This document shows positions 56,683 to 64,000 of a stretch of 64,000 nucleotides of DNA, one piece after another (position 1 is the first letter of the stretch; every line of letters begins with the position of its first letter). This DNA is from Bacillus sp. V5-8f. GTDB taxonomy: Bacteria > Bacillota > Bacilli > Bacillales > DSM-1321. The stretch spans positions 186,001-250,000 of the forward strand of contig NZ_PGUW01000002.1 of NCBI RefSeq assembly GCF_002863565.1. Direction: 5' to 3'. The notes below the pieces were generated by a model that searched no databases, was not told where the DNA came from, and saw nothing but the letters and a program-made list of their open reading frames with translations. The position numbers were made by a program, and so were the translations under genes.

Positions 56683-58305
56683 TTGCAGCAACTCACACAC
56701 CGTCCATGGTATAAGTTCTATCAAAGTATTGATTTATTTCAACTGCCTGAGATATCTGTTTATTCCTTATTAGAACAAACAGTAATGAAATATGGGGACA
56801 AAACAGCAATTATTTTTGAAGACAACAGGATTACATACAAGGAATTAAAGGACCAGGTAGATTGCCTGGCAGGAAAGTGGAAGGAAATGGGATTTAAAAA
56901 AGGGGAGCGTATCGGACTCATGCTTGCCAACCATCCCCACTATATTATTTCCTATTATGCGGCCCAGGCACTAGGCTTAGTTGTTGTACAAGTAAACCCA
57001 ATGTATACCACAAGGGAATTGCTTCAAATCGTAAATGACTCGCAAATCAATTTCATTGTGGCAGACACGCTAGCATGCAAAGCAATCAAACAGGTGGAAA
57101 ATGTTCATTCTTTTTCCTATTTATTTGGATCGGAATTAGCTGAAGAAGAAGGGAAAGAGTTCATTGATATCGAAAGACTGATTGGAGAAGGTATCCGCCT
57201 GGATACTCCTGAACAGATAAATGCCCGTGATGATGTTGCAGTCATTCAATATACCGGCGGAACGACAGGTAAAATGAAAGGGGCGATGCTGACCCACTTT
57301 AATTTAACCTCGAATGTTGTCCAAAGCTTTCAGATGTATGGCTCAGCAATGGTTCCTGGAAACGAAACTGTTTTGGTCGCCACTCCTTTGTACCATGTTT
57401 ATGCCATGACTAGCGGAATGAACCTGGGAATTTACATTGGGGCAGATCTGCTGTTGTTCAGGAAATTCGAGATAGAAAATGTATTAGAAAATATTAAAAA
57501 GTATAAACCTACATTTTTTCCTGGTGTACCGAAGATGTATAACGCTTTTGTGAATCATCCTAAAGCGGATCAATATGGACTCGAGTGCCTAAAGATGTGT
57601 TCATGCGGTTCTGCACCGCTTCCCATAGAAATAATTAAGCGTTTTGAAGATCTGACAGGGACCAGGATTGCAGAAGGATTTGGGTTGTCTGAATCTTCCC
57701 CTTCAACACATCGCAATCCCGCATTCGGGAAAAAGAAGATTGGCAGCATTGGCATACCCGTTCCGCAAACGGATTGCATTATCGTTGATGAAAACGATAA
57801 CGAGCTTGGCCCCAACAGTGTTGGAGAATTGCTTATCAGGGGTCCGCAAATTATGAAGGGTTATTGGAATAACGAAGCTGAAACAGCTAAAGCCCTCCAA
57901 AATGGCTGGCTGTATACAGGTGACCTTGCCACTATGGATGATGAAGGATACTTCTATATCGTTGGCCGCAAAAAAGAAATGATTATTGTAGGCGGTTTCA
58001 ATATATATCCCCAGGAAGTGGAAGATGTATTGTATTCCCACCCTGATGTAAAGGAAGCCGCTGTGGTAGGCATCCCTCATGAAGAAGAGGGCGAAATAGT
58101 TAAAGCCTATGTGGTGCCAAAGGATGGAAGAGAAATAGATTTAGAGGAACTAAGAGGCTTTTGTTATACCAAATTAACACCATATAAGGTACCGAAGAGA
58201 TTCGATGTAAGAGAAACATTGCCAAGAAATACAGTTGGAAAATTGTTGAAACGATTGCTGATTAAAGAAGAAATGGAAAAAGGCGAACAAGAAAGAACCA
58301 ATTAA
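56683..58305 (+). CDS. Acyl-CoA ligase (AMP-forming)
   Basis: A 540-residue ANL enzyme with P-loop Y-T-G-G-T-T-G-K-M-K-G near residue 186, E-G-F-G-L-S-E-S-S near residue 328, the hinge Y-T-G-D-L-A-T near residue 411 and the C-terminal lysine in N-T-V-G-K-L-L-K-R near residue 525. The start is TTG 56683 behind AAAGGAGGAGGG. The position after an MFS importer and before a dehydrogenase suggests that it activates the imported acid to its CoA ester. It differs from the ligase at 19955, so two acids or chain lengths may be handled. Confidence 0.9.
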   Translation: MQQLTHRPWYKFYQSIDLFQLPEISVYSLLEQTVMKYGDKTAIIFEDNRITYKELKDQVDCLAGKWKEMGFKKGERIGLMLANHPHYIISYYAAQALGLVVVQVNPMYTTRELLQIVNDSQINFIVADTLACKAIKQVENVHSFSYLFGSELAEEEGKEFIDIERLIGEGIRLDTPEQINARDDVAVIQYTGGTTGKMKGAMLTHFNLTSNVVQSFQMYGSAMVPGNETVLVATPLYHVYAMTSGMNLGIYIGADLLLFRKFEIENVLENIKKYKPTFFPGVPKMYNAFVNHPKADQYGLECLKMCSCGSAPLPIEIIKRFEDLTGTRIAEGFGLSESSPSTHRNPAFGKKKIGSIGIPVPQTDCIIVDENDNELGPNSVGELLIRGPQIMKGYWNNEAETAKALQNGWLYTGDLATMDDEGYFYIVGRKKEMIIVGGFNIYPQEVEDVLYSHPDVKEAAVVGIPHEEEGEIVKAYVVPKDGREIDLEELRGFCYTKLTPYKVPKRFDVRETLPRNTVGKLLKRLLIKEEMEKGEQERTN

Positions 58306-58342
58306 GTTTATTTCAGAATAATTTATACAACGAGGTGGGAGT

Positions 58343-59491
58343 ATGGATTTTCGTGTAAGTGAAGACATTGAATTTTTAAAAAGAAATGTACGCGACTTTG
58401 TTCAAACAGAAGTAGAAGCAGTTGCGATGCAAATTGAGGAAGAGAATAAAATTCCTTCTAAGATCATCGAGATGTCAAAAGAGCTGGGTCTGTTCGGTTT
58501 GAGCATACCTGAAGATTATGGCGGCCTTGGCATAGGAATGGTTGGAAAATGCGCCCTTTATGAAGAGATTGGTGCAACACATAACGGCTATACTACATTG
58601 ATTGGAGCCCATACCGGAATAGGGACAGTAGGCATTGTTGAAATGGGCAATGAAGAACAAAAGCAGAAATACTTGCCAAGTATGGCACGCGGCGAAAAAA
58701 TTGGCGCTTTTGCCCTGACAGAGCCTAGTGCAGGATCAAATGCGACCAACTTGAAGACGACAGCCGTAAAAAAAGGCGACAAATATATTCTTAACGGAAC
58801 AAAGCATTATATTACCAATGCTACGGAAGCCGACGTTTTTACTGTAATGGCCGTGACGGATTCAACAAAAGGCGCAAAAGGAATCACATCATTTATAGTA
58901 GAAAAGGATTTTCCCGGGTTCCAGGTAGGAGCAGTGGAAAAAAAGATGGGCTTAAGAGGTTCTCACTCTGCTGAAGTGATTATGGAAGACTGCGAGGTCC
59001 CGACAGAAAATGTTCTGGGAACTGAGGGACAGGGGTATGTAAATGCATTGAAGATTTTGGCCAACGGACGGGCTGGTCTGGCAGCCCGCAATCTGGGTTC
59101 CTGCCAGAAACTCCTTGATTTATCTATGGCGTATGCCAATGAACGGGTGCAATTTAACGTACCAATCATTGAACATCAGGCAGTGGCCCACATGATATCG
59201 GAGATGGCTATGGATATTGAAGCGTTGCGCTCGTTCACTTATCGAGTAGCGTGGATGGTTGATGAAGGCATGAAGGTAATCAAGGAAGCAGCGATGCTAA
59301 AGCTATTCGGATCCGAGGTATATAACCGTGTTGCCGACAAGGCCGTTCAAGTACATGGCGGCATCGGCTATATTTCTGATTATCCAATTGAACGATTCTT
59401 CCGTGATGCACGTATCACCAGAATTTATGAGGGAACATCGGAAATCCAGAAAAACATTATTGCAGGCCAATTGAAAAAGGAATACAGCTGA
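58343..59491 (+). CDS. Acyl-CoA dehydrogenase (FAD)
   Basis: A 382-residue paralogue of the dehydrogenase at 54191. [11 protein letters not shown] lies near residue 122, where the last aspartate of the usual G-S-D is asparagine. [11 protein letters not shown] lies near residue 148, Q-V-H-G-G-I-G-Y near residue 336 and the catalytic glutamate in [10 protein letters not shown] near residue 361. ATG 58343 follows CGAGGTGGGAG, 37 bp after the ligase. Two dehydrogenases in one operon suggest action on two chain lengths or on two positions of a branched chain. Confidence 0.92.
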   Translation: MDFRVSEDIEFLKRNVRDFVQTEVEAVAMQIEEENKIPSKIIEMSKELGLFGLSIPEDYGGLGIGMVGKCALYEEIGATHNGYTTLIGAHTGIGTVGIVEMGNEEQKQKYLPSMARGEKIGAFALTEPSAGSNATNLKTTAVKKGDKYILNGTKHYITNATEADVFTVMAVTDSTKGAKGITSFIVEKDFPGFQVGAVEKKMGLRGSHSAEVIMEDCEVPTENVLGTEGQGYVNALKILANGRAGLAARNLGSCQKLLDLSMAYANERVQFNVPIIEHQAVAHMISEMAMDIEALRSFTYRVAWMVDEGMKVIKEAAMLKLFGSEVYNRVADKAVQVHGGIGYISDYPIERFFRDARITRIYEGTSEIQKNIIAGQLKKEYS

Positions 59492-59513
59492 GATAAGAAA
59501 GGGGAACATGTTT

Positions 59514-60710
59514 ATGAATAATGAAGAGATTGTGATTGTCAGCGCAGTGCGGACACCAATTGGCCGATACGGAGGGTCATTAAAAAACCTAAACTCCGGC
59601 TTTTTGGCTAGCCATGTTATTAAAGAAGCAATCAACCGGGCAAACGTTAATCCAGATCAGGTTGATGAAGTAATCATGGGCGAAGTGAGGCAAAGCACGG
59701 AATCCTCAAACGTGGCCAGGGTAGCTGCGTTGCGTGCCGGTCTTCCCGAAACAACTCCGGCATTTACTGTAAACCGGCTTTGTGCATCTGGTATGCAAGC
59801 AATCGCTTCTGGGGTCCAACAAATACAATCCGGCCAGGCTGACATCGTGGTTGCAGGAGGAACAGAGAGCATGAGCTGTTCTCCCGTTTATTTGAGGGGT
59901 TCCCGTTTCGGAGGAGACGGTGCGCATCTGGTTGATTCAAATACAGAGGCCGGCCAACAGCCGAAAGAATTATATGGCAATAATCTGGGGATGGGCATAA
60001 CAGCAGAAAACGTTGCTGAACGGTACAACATATCCCGTGAGGATCAGGATGCTTTTGCAATTGAAAGCCAGAAGAGAGCTGGGCAAGCGATTGCCGAGGG
60101 AAAATTTCAAGAAGAAATCGTTCCTATTGAAGTAAAGGAAAAGAAAAATTCTTTTCTATTTGATACAGATGAACATCCTCGGCCTGAAACAACATATGAG
60201 AAGTTATCATCCTTAAAGCCCGCATTTAAAAAGGATGGTACTGTTACAGCAGGAAATGCGTGTGGACGCAATGATGGAGCATCAGCATTAGTGCTCATGA
60301 GCGCCGCGAAAGCCAACGAATTAAATCTGCAGCCATTAGCCAAGGTAGTGGATTGGGCGGCAGTAGGTGTATCACCGGAAATTATGGGTATCGGCCCGGT
60401 ACCGGCTGTTAAGAAATTATTGGAACGTACAGGCAAGAACCTGGAGGAAATAGAATTGTTTGAGCTTAACGAAGCATTTGCTTCCCAGGCTTTGGCTGTG
60501 ATACGAGAATTGGGCATCGACCAGAACAAAGTAAATGTAAATGGCGGAGCAATCGCTCTAGGGCATCCGGTTGGTTCTACGGGAGCTAGAATTGTAACTT
60601 CGCTGATTTATGAAATGAAACGCAGAAACAATCAATTCGGAATTGCAACCCTTTGTGTTGGAGGCGGACAGGGGATGGCCATCCTGATTGAGAACCTGTC
60701 CAACAAATAA
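59514..60710 (+). CDS. Thiolase (acetyl-CoA C-acyltransferase)
   Basis: A thiolase of about 398 residues, the cleavage step of beta-oxidation. The nucleophilic cysteine lies in N-R-L-C-A-S-G-M-Q near residue 88, the C-terminal histidine in [10 protein letters not shown] near residue 350 and the second cysteine in L-C-V-G-G-G-Q-G near residue 380. AAAGGGG at 59498-59504 favours ATG 59514; an in-frame ATG at 59508 is only three bases away from that site. It ends the sigma-54 operon that starts at 54191. Confidence 0.92.
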   Translation: MNNEEIVIVSAVRTPIGRYGGSLKNLNSGFLASHVIKEAINRANVNPDQVDEVIMGEVRQSTESSNVARVAALRAGLPETTPAFTVNRLCASGMQAIASGVQQIQSGQADIVVAGGTESMSCSPVYLRGSRFGGDGAHLVDSNTEAGQQPKELYGNNLGMGITAENVAERYNISREDQDAFAIESQKRAGQAIAEGKFQEEIVPIEVKEKKNSFLFDTDEHPRPETTYEKLSSLKPAFKKDGTVTAGNACGRNDGASALVLMSAAKANELNLQPLAKVVDWAAVGVSPEIMGIGPVPAVKKLLERTGKNLEEIELFELNEAFASQALAVIRELGIDQNKVNVNGGAIALGHPVGSTGARIVTSLIYEMKRRNNQFGIATLCVGGGQGMAILIENLSNK

Positions 60711-60824
60711 TCCAGCTTGATTTTATTATTTTAAAATTTTAAGTAAGCACCATGATCACTGTTTTGCCTGTTAGAATTCTACTCGAAAATTAACAAAAAA
60801 ATTACGCGAGCTTCCTGTGAGAGG

Positions 60825-61238
60825 GTGAGAAAACTGTTGGAAGGAATTGAATTGGTAAAGGACAGTTTTCTCAACAGTCCTTTTTATAACCATTTAGGCC
60901 TTGAAATCATTCATTTTGAAGATAATGATGTAAAAATTAAGCTTAGAATACAGGAAAACCTTTTGAATGCGAACGGAACCTTGCATGGCGGCGTCCTTGC
61001 AAGCATGATGGATTTTATCCAAGGGATGCTGCTGCGCTCTGTGACAAAAACAAGATGTGTTACGATCAGCCTAAACACCCATTTTCTGTCTAGCATTTCC
61101 GAAGGAGAAGTATTTGCAGAAGCAAAAATCCTCCAGCTTGGATATAAAATCGCTACACTTGAATCGGAGATTAAAGACAACCGAAACAATGTAATCGCAA
61201 AGGGAATGGGAACCTTTAAAATTCTCAGAGATTCATAG
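60825..61238 (+). CDS. PaaI-type hotdog thioesterase
   Basis: A protein of about 137 residues of the 4HBT/PaaI family that hydrolyses acyl-CoAs. The core H-L-G-L-E-I near residue 23 and the signature L-N-A-N-G-T-L-H-G-G-V-L-A-S-M-M-D near residue 47-63, with H and the catalytic Asp, are clear. The start is uncertain: GTG 60825, CTG 60834 and TTG 60837 all lie near AGAGGGTGA, and I use the first. It lies between two thiolase genes and may release CoA from dead-end intermediates. Confidence 0.85.
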   Translation: MRKLLEGIELVKDSFLNSPFYNHLGLEIIHFEDNDVKIKLRIQENLLNANGTLHGGVLASMMDFIQGMLLRSVTKTRCVTISLNTHFLSSISEGEVFAEAKILQLGYKIATLESEIKDNRNNVIAKGMGTFKILRDS

Positions 61239-61359
61239 GCATAGCAGCCTAAACATTATTTTTAAAAATATTCTATGTCAGTATGAAGATGAAATAACAG
61301 CAAGAATGAAAAAGTTGCAAAAGGTTTTACACTTAGTCAAAAAACGACAAAATCTTTTC

Positions 61360-61388
61360 TTGAATATTCTGAATTTATCATTTACTAT
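61360..61388 (+). promoter_or_regulatory. Sigma-A promoter of the second thiolase operon
   Basis: TTGAAT, 17 bases, TACTAT, followed by the TetR-type operator at 61402, which would cover the transcription start. Confidence 0.55.
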
Positions 61389-61401
61389 CGACTTAAGGTA
61401 C

Positions 61402-61419
61402 ATACCAACTAGTTAGTAT
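61402..61419 (+). promoter_or_regulatory. TetR-type operator, site 3 of 3
   Basis: ATACCAACTAGTTAGTAT, the most symmetrical of the three sites, downstream of the -10 element and 42 bp before the thiolase ATG. Confidence 0.65.
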
Positions 61420-61460
61420 GCGCACTAATCGAGAAGGATTCCAGAAGGAGTTGGGAGAGC

Positions 61461-62630
61461 ATGAACAGAGATGCAGTAATCGTATCAGCAGTAAGAACTG
61501 CAATTGGCAGGCAAGGCAGTGCACTTGCGGGCATTCCGGCCCATGTTTTTGGTGCCGAAACAATAAAAGAAGCGGTAAAAAGGGCAAAGATCGATCCTGA
61601 ATCCATTGATGATGTGATATTTGGAAACGTTCTCAGCGGTGGAGGAAATATTGCAAGATTGACAGCACTCCAAACAGGCTTGTCCATTAATATTCCTGGG
61701 TTGACTGTAGACCGGCAATGCGGCTCCGGACTGAATGCCATAAACCTGGCAGCGCAGGCAATCAAGGCAGGCGACGGTGACATCTATGTCGTCGGCGGAA
61801 CAGAAAGCATGAGCCGTGCCCCTTACTTAATGGACCGTCCAGAAAAAGCCTATAACTCTGCTCCGCCTTCATTTAGAAAATCCCAGCTTTCCCCGAAGGA
61901 AATTGGGGATCCACCGATGGGGATCACAGCGGAAAATCTCGTTGAGAAGTATAGCATTAGCAGGGAAGAACAGGATGAATTTGCACTAAAGAGCCAGCAC
62001 AACATGGCAAGGGCAATGGAAGAGGGACGTTTTGATGAGCAAATCGTTCCAATCAGCATTCCAGTAAGAAAAGGGGATCCAATCGTTTTTAAAGCGGATG
62101 AACATCCTCGCCCCCAGACTACAATCGAAGCACTTTCCAAACTGCAGCCAGCCTTCCTTAAAGGCGGCACAGTGACAGCGGGCAACAGCTCAGGCTTAAA
62201 TGATGCAGCATCTGCACTTGTGATTATGTCGAGGGAAAAGGCAGAAGAATTGGGGCTTACTCCACTGGCAACTGTCCGTTCGTATGCTGTATCTGGAGTG
62301 GACCCTAATATCATGGGAATTGGTCCTGTTCCAGCTACGCGAAAAGTGTTGGAAAAAGCAGGATTGACTATGGCAGATATAGATGTAATTGAAATAAATG
62401 AAGCATTTGCCGGTCAGGTACTGGCTTGCAACAGAGAGCTTGAGATGGATTTAGACAAAGTGAATGTTAATGGCGGTGCCATTGCTCATGGACATCCACT
62501 CGGCGCAACCGGAGCCATTCTTGCTACCAAAGCTGTATATGAAATGAAGCGGTCGGGAGGAAAGTATTCCCTGATCACTGCTTGTATCGGTGGCGGCCAA
62601 GGAATCGCAACCATTCTAGAAAGAGAGTAG
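61461..62630 (+). CDS. Thiolase (acetyl-CoA C-acyltransferase)
   Basis: A 389-residue thiolase with the cysteine in D-R-Q-C-G-S-G-L-N near residue 86, histidine in N-G-G-A-I-A-H-G-H-P near residue 343 and cysteine in A-C-I-G-G-G-Q-G near residue 373. ATG 61461 follows AAGGAGTTGGGAG. It is distinct from the thiolase at 59514 and stands under a promoter with the TetR-type operator, so the two thiolases are controlled by different systems, sigma-54 and a TetR-type repressor. Confidence 0.92.
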   Translation: MNRDAVIVSAVRTAIGRQGSALAGIPAHVFGAETIKEAVKRAKIDPESIDDVIFGNVLSGGGNIARLTALQTGLSINIPGLTVDRQCGSGLNAINLAAQAIKAGDGDIYVVGGTESMSRAPYLMDRPEKAYNSAPPSFRKSQLSPKEIGDPPMGITAENLVEKYSISREEQDEFALKSQHNMARAMEEGRFDEQIVPISIPVRKGDPIVFKADEHPRPQTTIEALSKLQPAFLKGGTVTAGNSSGLNDAASALVIMSREKAEELGLTPLATVRSYAVSGVDPNIMGIGPVPATRKVLEKAGLTMADIDVIEINEAFAGQVLACNRELEMDLDKVNVNGGAIAHGHPLGATGAILATKAVYEMKRSGGKYSLITACIGGGQGIATILERE

Positions 62631-62646
62631 AGATACCCCTAACAAA

Positions 62647-62685
62647 GCCTAGGGCCATGCTTGTACACTCCAATTGGCCTTAGGC
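62647..62685 (+). promoter_or_regulatory. Intercistronic stem-loop between thiolase and thioesterase genes
   Basis: GCCTAGGGCCA and TGGCCTTAGGC form an 11-bp stem with one mismatch and a 17-base loop, without a T-run. It probably stabilises or partly terminates the transcript. Confidence 0.55.
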
Positions 62686-62722
62686 AAAAAACACCTTACA
62701 CTTTCGGGAAAGGGGACCCTAC

Positions 62723-63133
62723 ATGACTACAGAATACATAGTCAATGTGTATGTGAGGATTTGTGAAACAGATCTAACAGGTTATGCAAATAGTACAAGC
62801 TTTATGATCTACTTTGAAGAAGCTCGTTCCAAATTTTTTAATGCAATTGGATATAGCCCCGACAAGCGGGACGTTGGCTTTATATTGGCTTCCACATCAT
62901 GCAGATTTAAGGGGGCTGCCAAATTTAATCAGTCTCTTAAAATCAGATCGACAGTATCGCGAATTGGAAAGAAAAGCTTTCAACTATCACACCAAATGGA
63001 AGATGGAGAATCGGGTATCGCGATTGCTGAGGGTGAAGCCGTAATTGTGTGCTTTGACTTTGAAAAGCAAGAGACGATACCAATTCCTGGAGCCTTATTG
63101 TCTGTATTGGAAAACCATTTAGTTAACGCATAA
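62723..63133 (+). CDS. Hotdog acyl-CoA thioesterase (4HBT family)
   Basis: A 136-residue YbgC/4HBT-like protein. The N-terminal V-Y-V-R-I-C-E-T-D-L-T-G-Y-A-N-S near residue 10 corresponds to the usual V-R-x-x-E-T-D-x-x-G-x-x-x-H, but the histidine is replaced by serine/threonine. The aspartate is retained. I-Y-F-E-E-A-R-S-K-F-F follows. ATG 62723 follows AAAGGGGACC. It is between a thiolase and a hydrolase on the same strand. Activity is likely but not certain, given the changed motif. Confidence 0.82.
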   Translation: MTTEYIVNVYVRICETDLTGYANSTSFMIYFEEARSKFFNAIGYSPDKRDVGFILASTSCRFKGAAKFNQSLKIRSTVSRIGKKSFQLSHQMEDGESGIAIAEGEAVIVCFDFEKQETIPIPGALLSVLENHLVNA

Positions 63134-63167
63134 GTGTAGCTCCGTTTACGAAAGGAGGAAGAAAATA

Positions 63168-64000
63168 ATGACTCTGCATCCTCAAGCAAGAGCATTGCTC
63201 GACATGTTTGAAAACAGTTCTGCTCCATCACTTGATCAGCTGTCTGTCCCGGAAGCAAGAGCTGCATATGCCAAAATGTGCAAGCTTTTAAACAAGCCCC
63301 AAGAGATTTATAAAGTAGAAGATATGAGAATAAAAGGGTACCAGGATGATATTTCCATTAGAATATATACCCCGAAAGAAGAAAATATACTCCCTGCACT
63401 TGTTTATTTTCATGGCGGGGGCTGGGTGATCGGAAATTTAGAAACCCATGATGCTCTTTGCCGGGCGTTAGCTAATGAATCAGGATGTAAGGTAATATCT
63501 GTGGATTATAGCCTTTCACCTGAAGAAAAATTTCCTGTTGCAGTAGAGGATGCCTATCTGGCTGTCCAATGGACATCAGATCATGCCGAACAATTAGGGA
63601 TTGATAAAACAGCAATTGCAGTTGGAGGAGATAGTGCAGGAGGTAACCTTGCAGCCGTTGTTTGTTACCTAGCCAACCAAAGGAAAGGCCCTTCCATCAA
63701 GTATCAAATGCTATTTTATCCTTCGACCGGCTACGCCAGAACCTCTTCCTATGAAAAATATGGAGAAGGATACCATTTGACAAAAGCAACGATGAACTGG
63801 TTTCAAATGCATTACTTGAACTCGATCGAAGACAGAAATAACCCTTTAGCTGCCCCGATGAACATTCCAGACTCTCAAACAAGCAAATTGCCGCCAGCTT
63901 ATATTATGACCGCAGGATATGACCCTTTATGCGACGGAGGAGAAATGTATTCACAGAAACTAGAAAAAGCAGGTGTTGAAAGTACTTATGTATGTTACGC
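63168..64000 (+). CDS. Alpha/beta hydrolase of the hormone-sensitive-lipase family (cut by window end)
   Basis: A frame of at least 277 codons, open at the window edge. The oxyanion-hole motif F-H-G-G-G-W-V-I-G lies near residue 83, D-Y-S-L-S-P-E-E-K-F-P near residue 114 and the nucleophile elbow G-G-D-S-A-G-G-N near residue 155. The aspartate region Y-D-P-L-C-D-G-G-E lies near residue 252; the catalytic histidine would be beyond the window. ATG 63168 follows AAAGGAGGAAG. It likely hydrolyses short-chain esters. It follows the thioesterase by 34 bp and probably belongs to the same unit. Confidence 0.88.
   Translation, partial: MTLHPQARALLDMFENSSAPSLDQLSVPEARAAYAKMCKLLNKPQEIYKVEDMRIKGYQDDISIRIYTPKEENILPALVYFHGGGWVIGNLETHDALCRALANESGCKVISVDYSLSPEEKFPVAVEDAYLAVQWTSDHAEQLGIDKTAIAVGGDSAGGNLAAVVCYLANQRKGPSIKYQMLFYPSTGYARTSSYEKYGEGYHLTKATMNWFQMHYLNSIEDRNNPLAAPMNIPDSQTSKLPPAYIMTAGYDPLCDGGEMYSQKLEKAGVESTYVCY

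Overview
This window looks like the chromosome of a spore-forming Bacillaceae (Bacillus/Neobacillus-like). It carries homologues of genes known from Bacillus sporulation (cotS, cotSA, ylbJ, cdaS, uvsE), a glnQHMP amino-acid ABC operon in Bacillus order, strong AAGGAGG ribosome binding sites with many TTG/GTG starts, and sigma-A, sigma-B-like, sigma-K-like and sigma-54 promoter sequences. I see no rRNA, tRNA, CRISPR array, prophage or complete insertion sequence. The genus assignment is inference.

Layout. 1-6030: end of a transporter, an acetamidase/formamidase with an APC permease, then glnQHMP. 6040-13690: spore-coat pair cotS-cotSA, a chromate-type transporter, an L,D-transpeptidase, yueI and several very small genes, one behind a good sigma-B promoter. 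13690-19740: formate module (formate/nitrite channel, DUF1641 protein, molybdopterin formate dehydrogenase on the minus strand; DUF2294 protein and FdhD on the plus strand), with a leader attenuator in front of the dehydrogenase. 19750-22710: acyl-CoA ligase plus phosphotriesterase-family hydrolase under a promoter with a TetR-like operator and a CcpA box. 22724-33900: mixed housekeeping and sporulation genes, branched-chain aminotransferase with a CodY box, an SF1 helicase, a DMT exporter and a GAF-LuxR regulator. 34045-37811: an R2-like ligand-binding oxidase (R2lox) followed by an aldehyde dehydrogenase and an iron-type alcohol dehydrogenase. 37840-43953: cdaS, two paralogous tiny genes sharing a W-N-x-E-N-D-E-A-x-x-S-P-G-D-H motif, pepF, an orphan rsbS-like gene, mug and exoA.

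43970-64000 is a large acyl-CoA catabolic island: a CaiB-type CoA transferase, four acyl-CoA dehydrogenases, an SDR, a split MaoC-type hydratase, an acyl-CoA ligase, two thiolases, two hotdog thioesterases, an MFS carrier, a ketopantoate-reductase-like protein, a class II aldolase-like protein and an alpha/beta hydrolase cut by the window end. It contains a sigma-54 activator and two textbook sigma-54 promoters (53042, 54135). The second has two copies of an AATTCA-N4-TGAATT inverted repeat upstream. Three separate acyl-CoA operons (19955, 47180, 61461) share an 18-bp palindrome of TetR-operator type, although no tetR gene lies in the window. Together these genes can activate acids, dehydrogenate, hydrate, oxidise and thiolytically cleave acyl-CoAs. 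The substrate cannot be read from sequence.

The observations most worth following are the R2lox-ALDH-ADH operon, the SPGDH-motif small-protein pair, the sigma-B-driven 38-residue acidic peptide with an internal duplication, the structured attenuator leaders at 44008-44160 and 18118-18306, the three-site operator regulon, and a 20-bp-period degenerate tandem repeat at 51964-52127.
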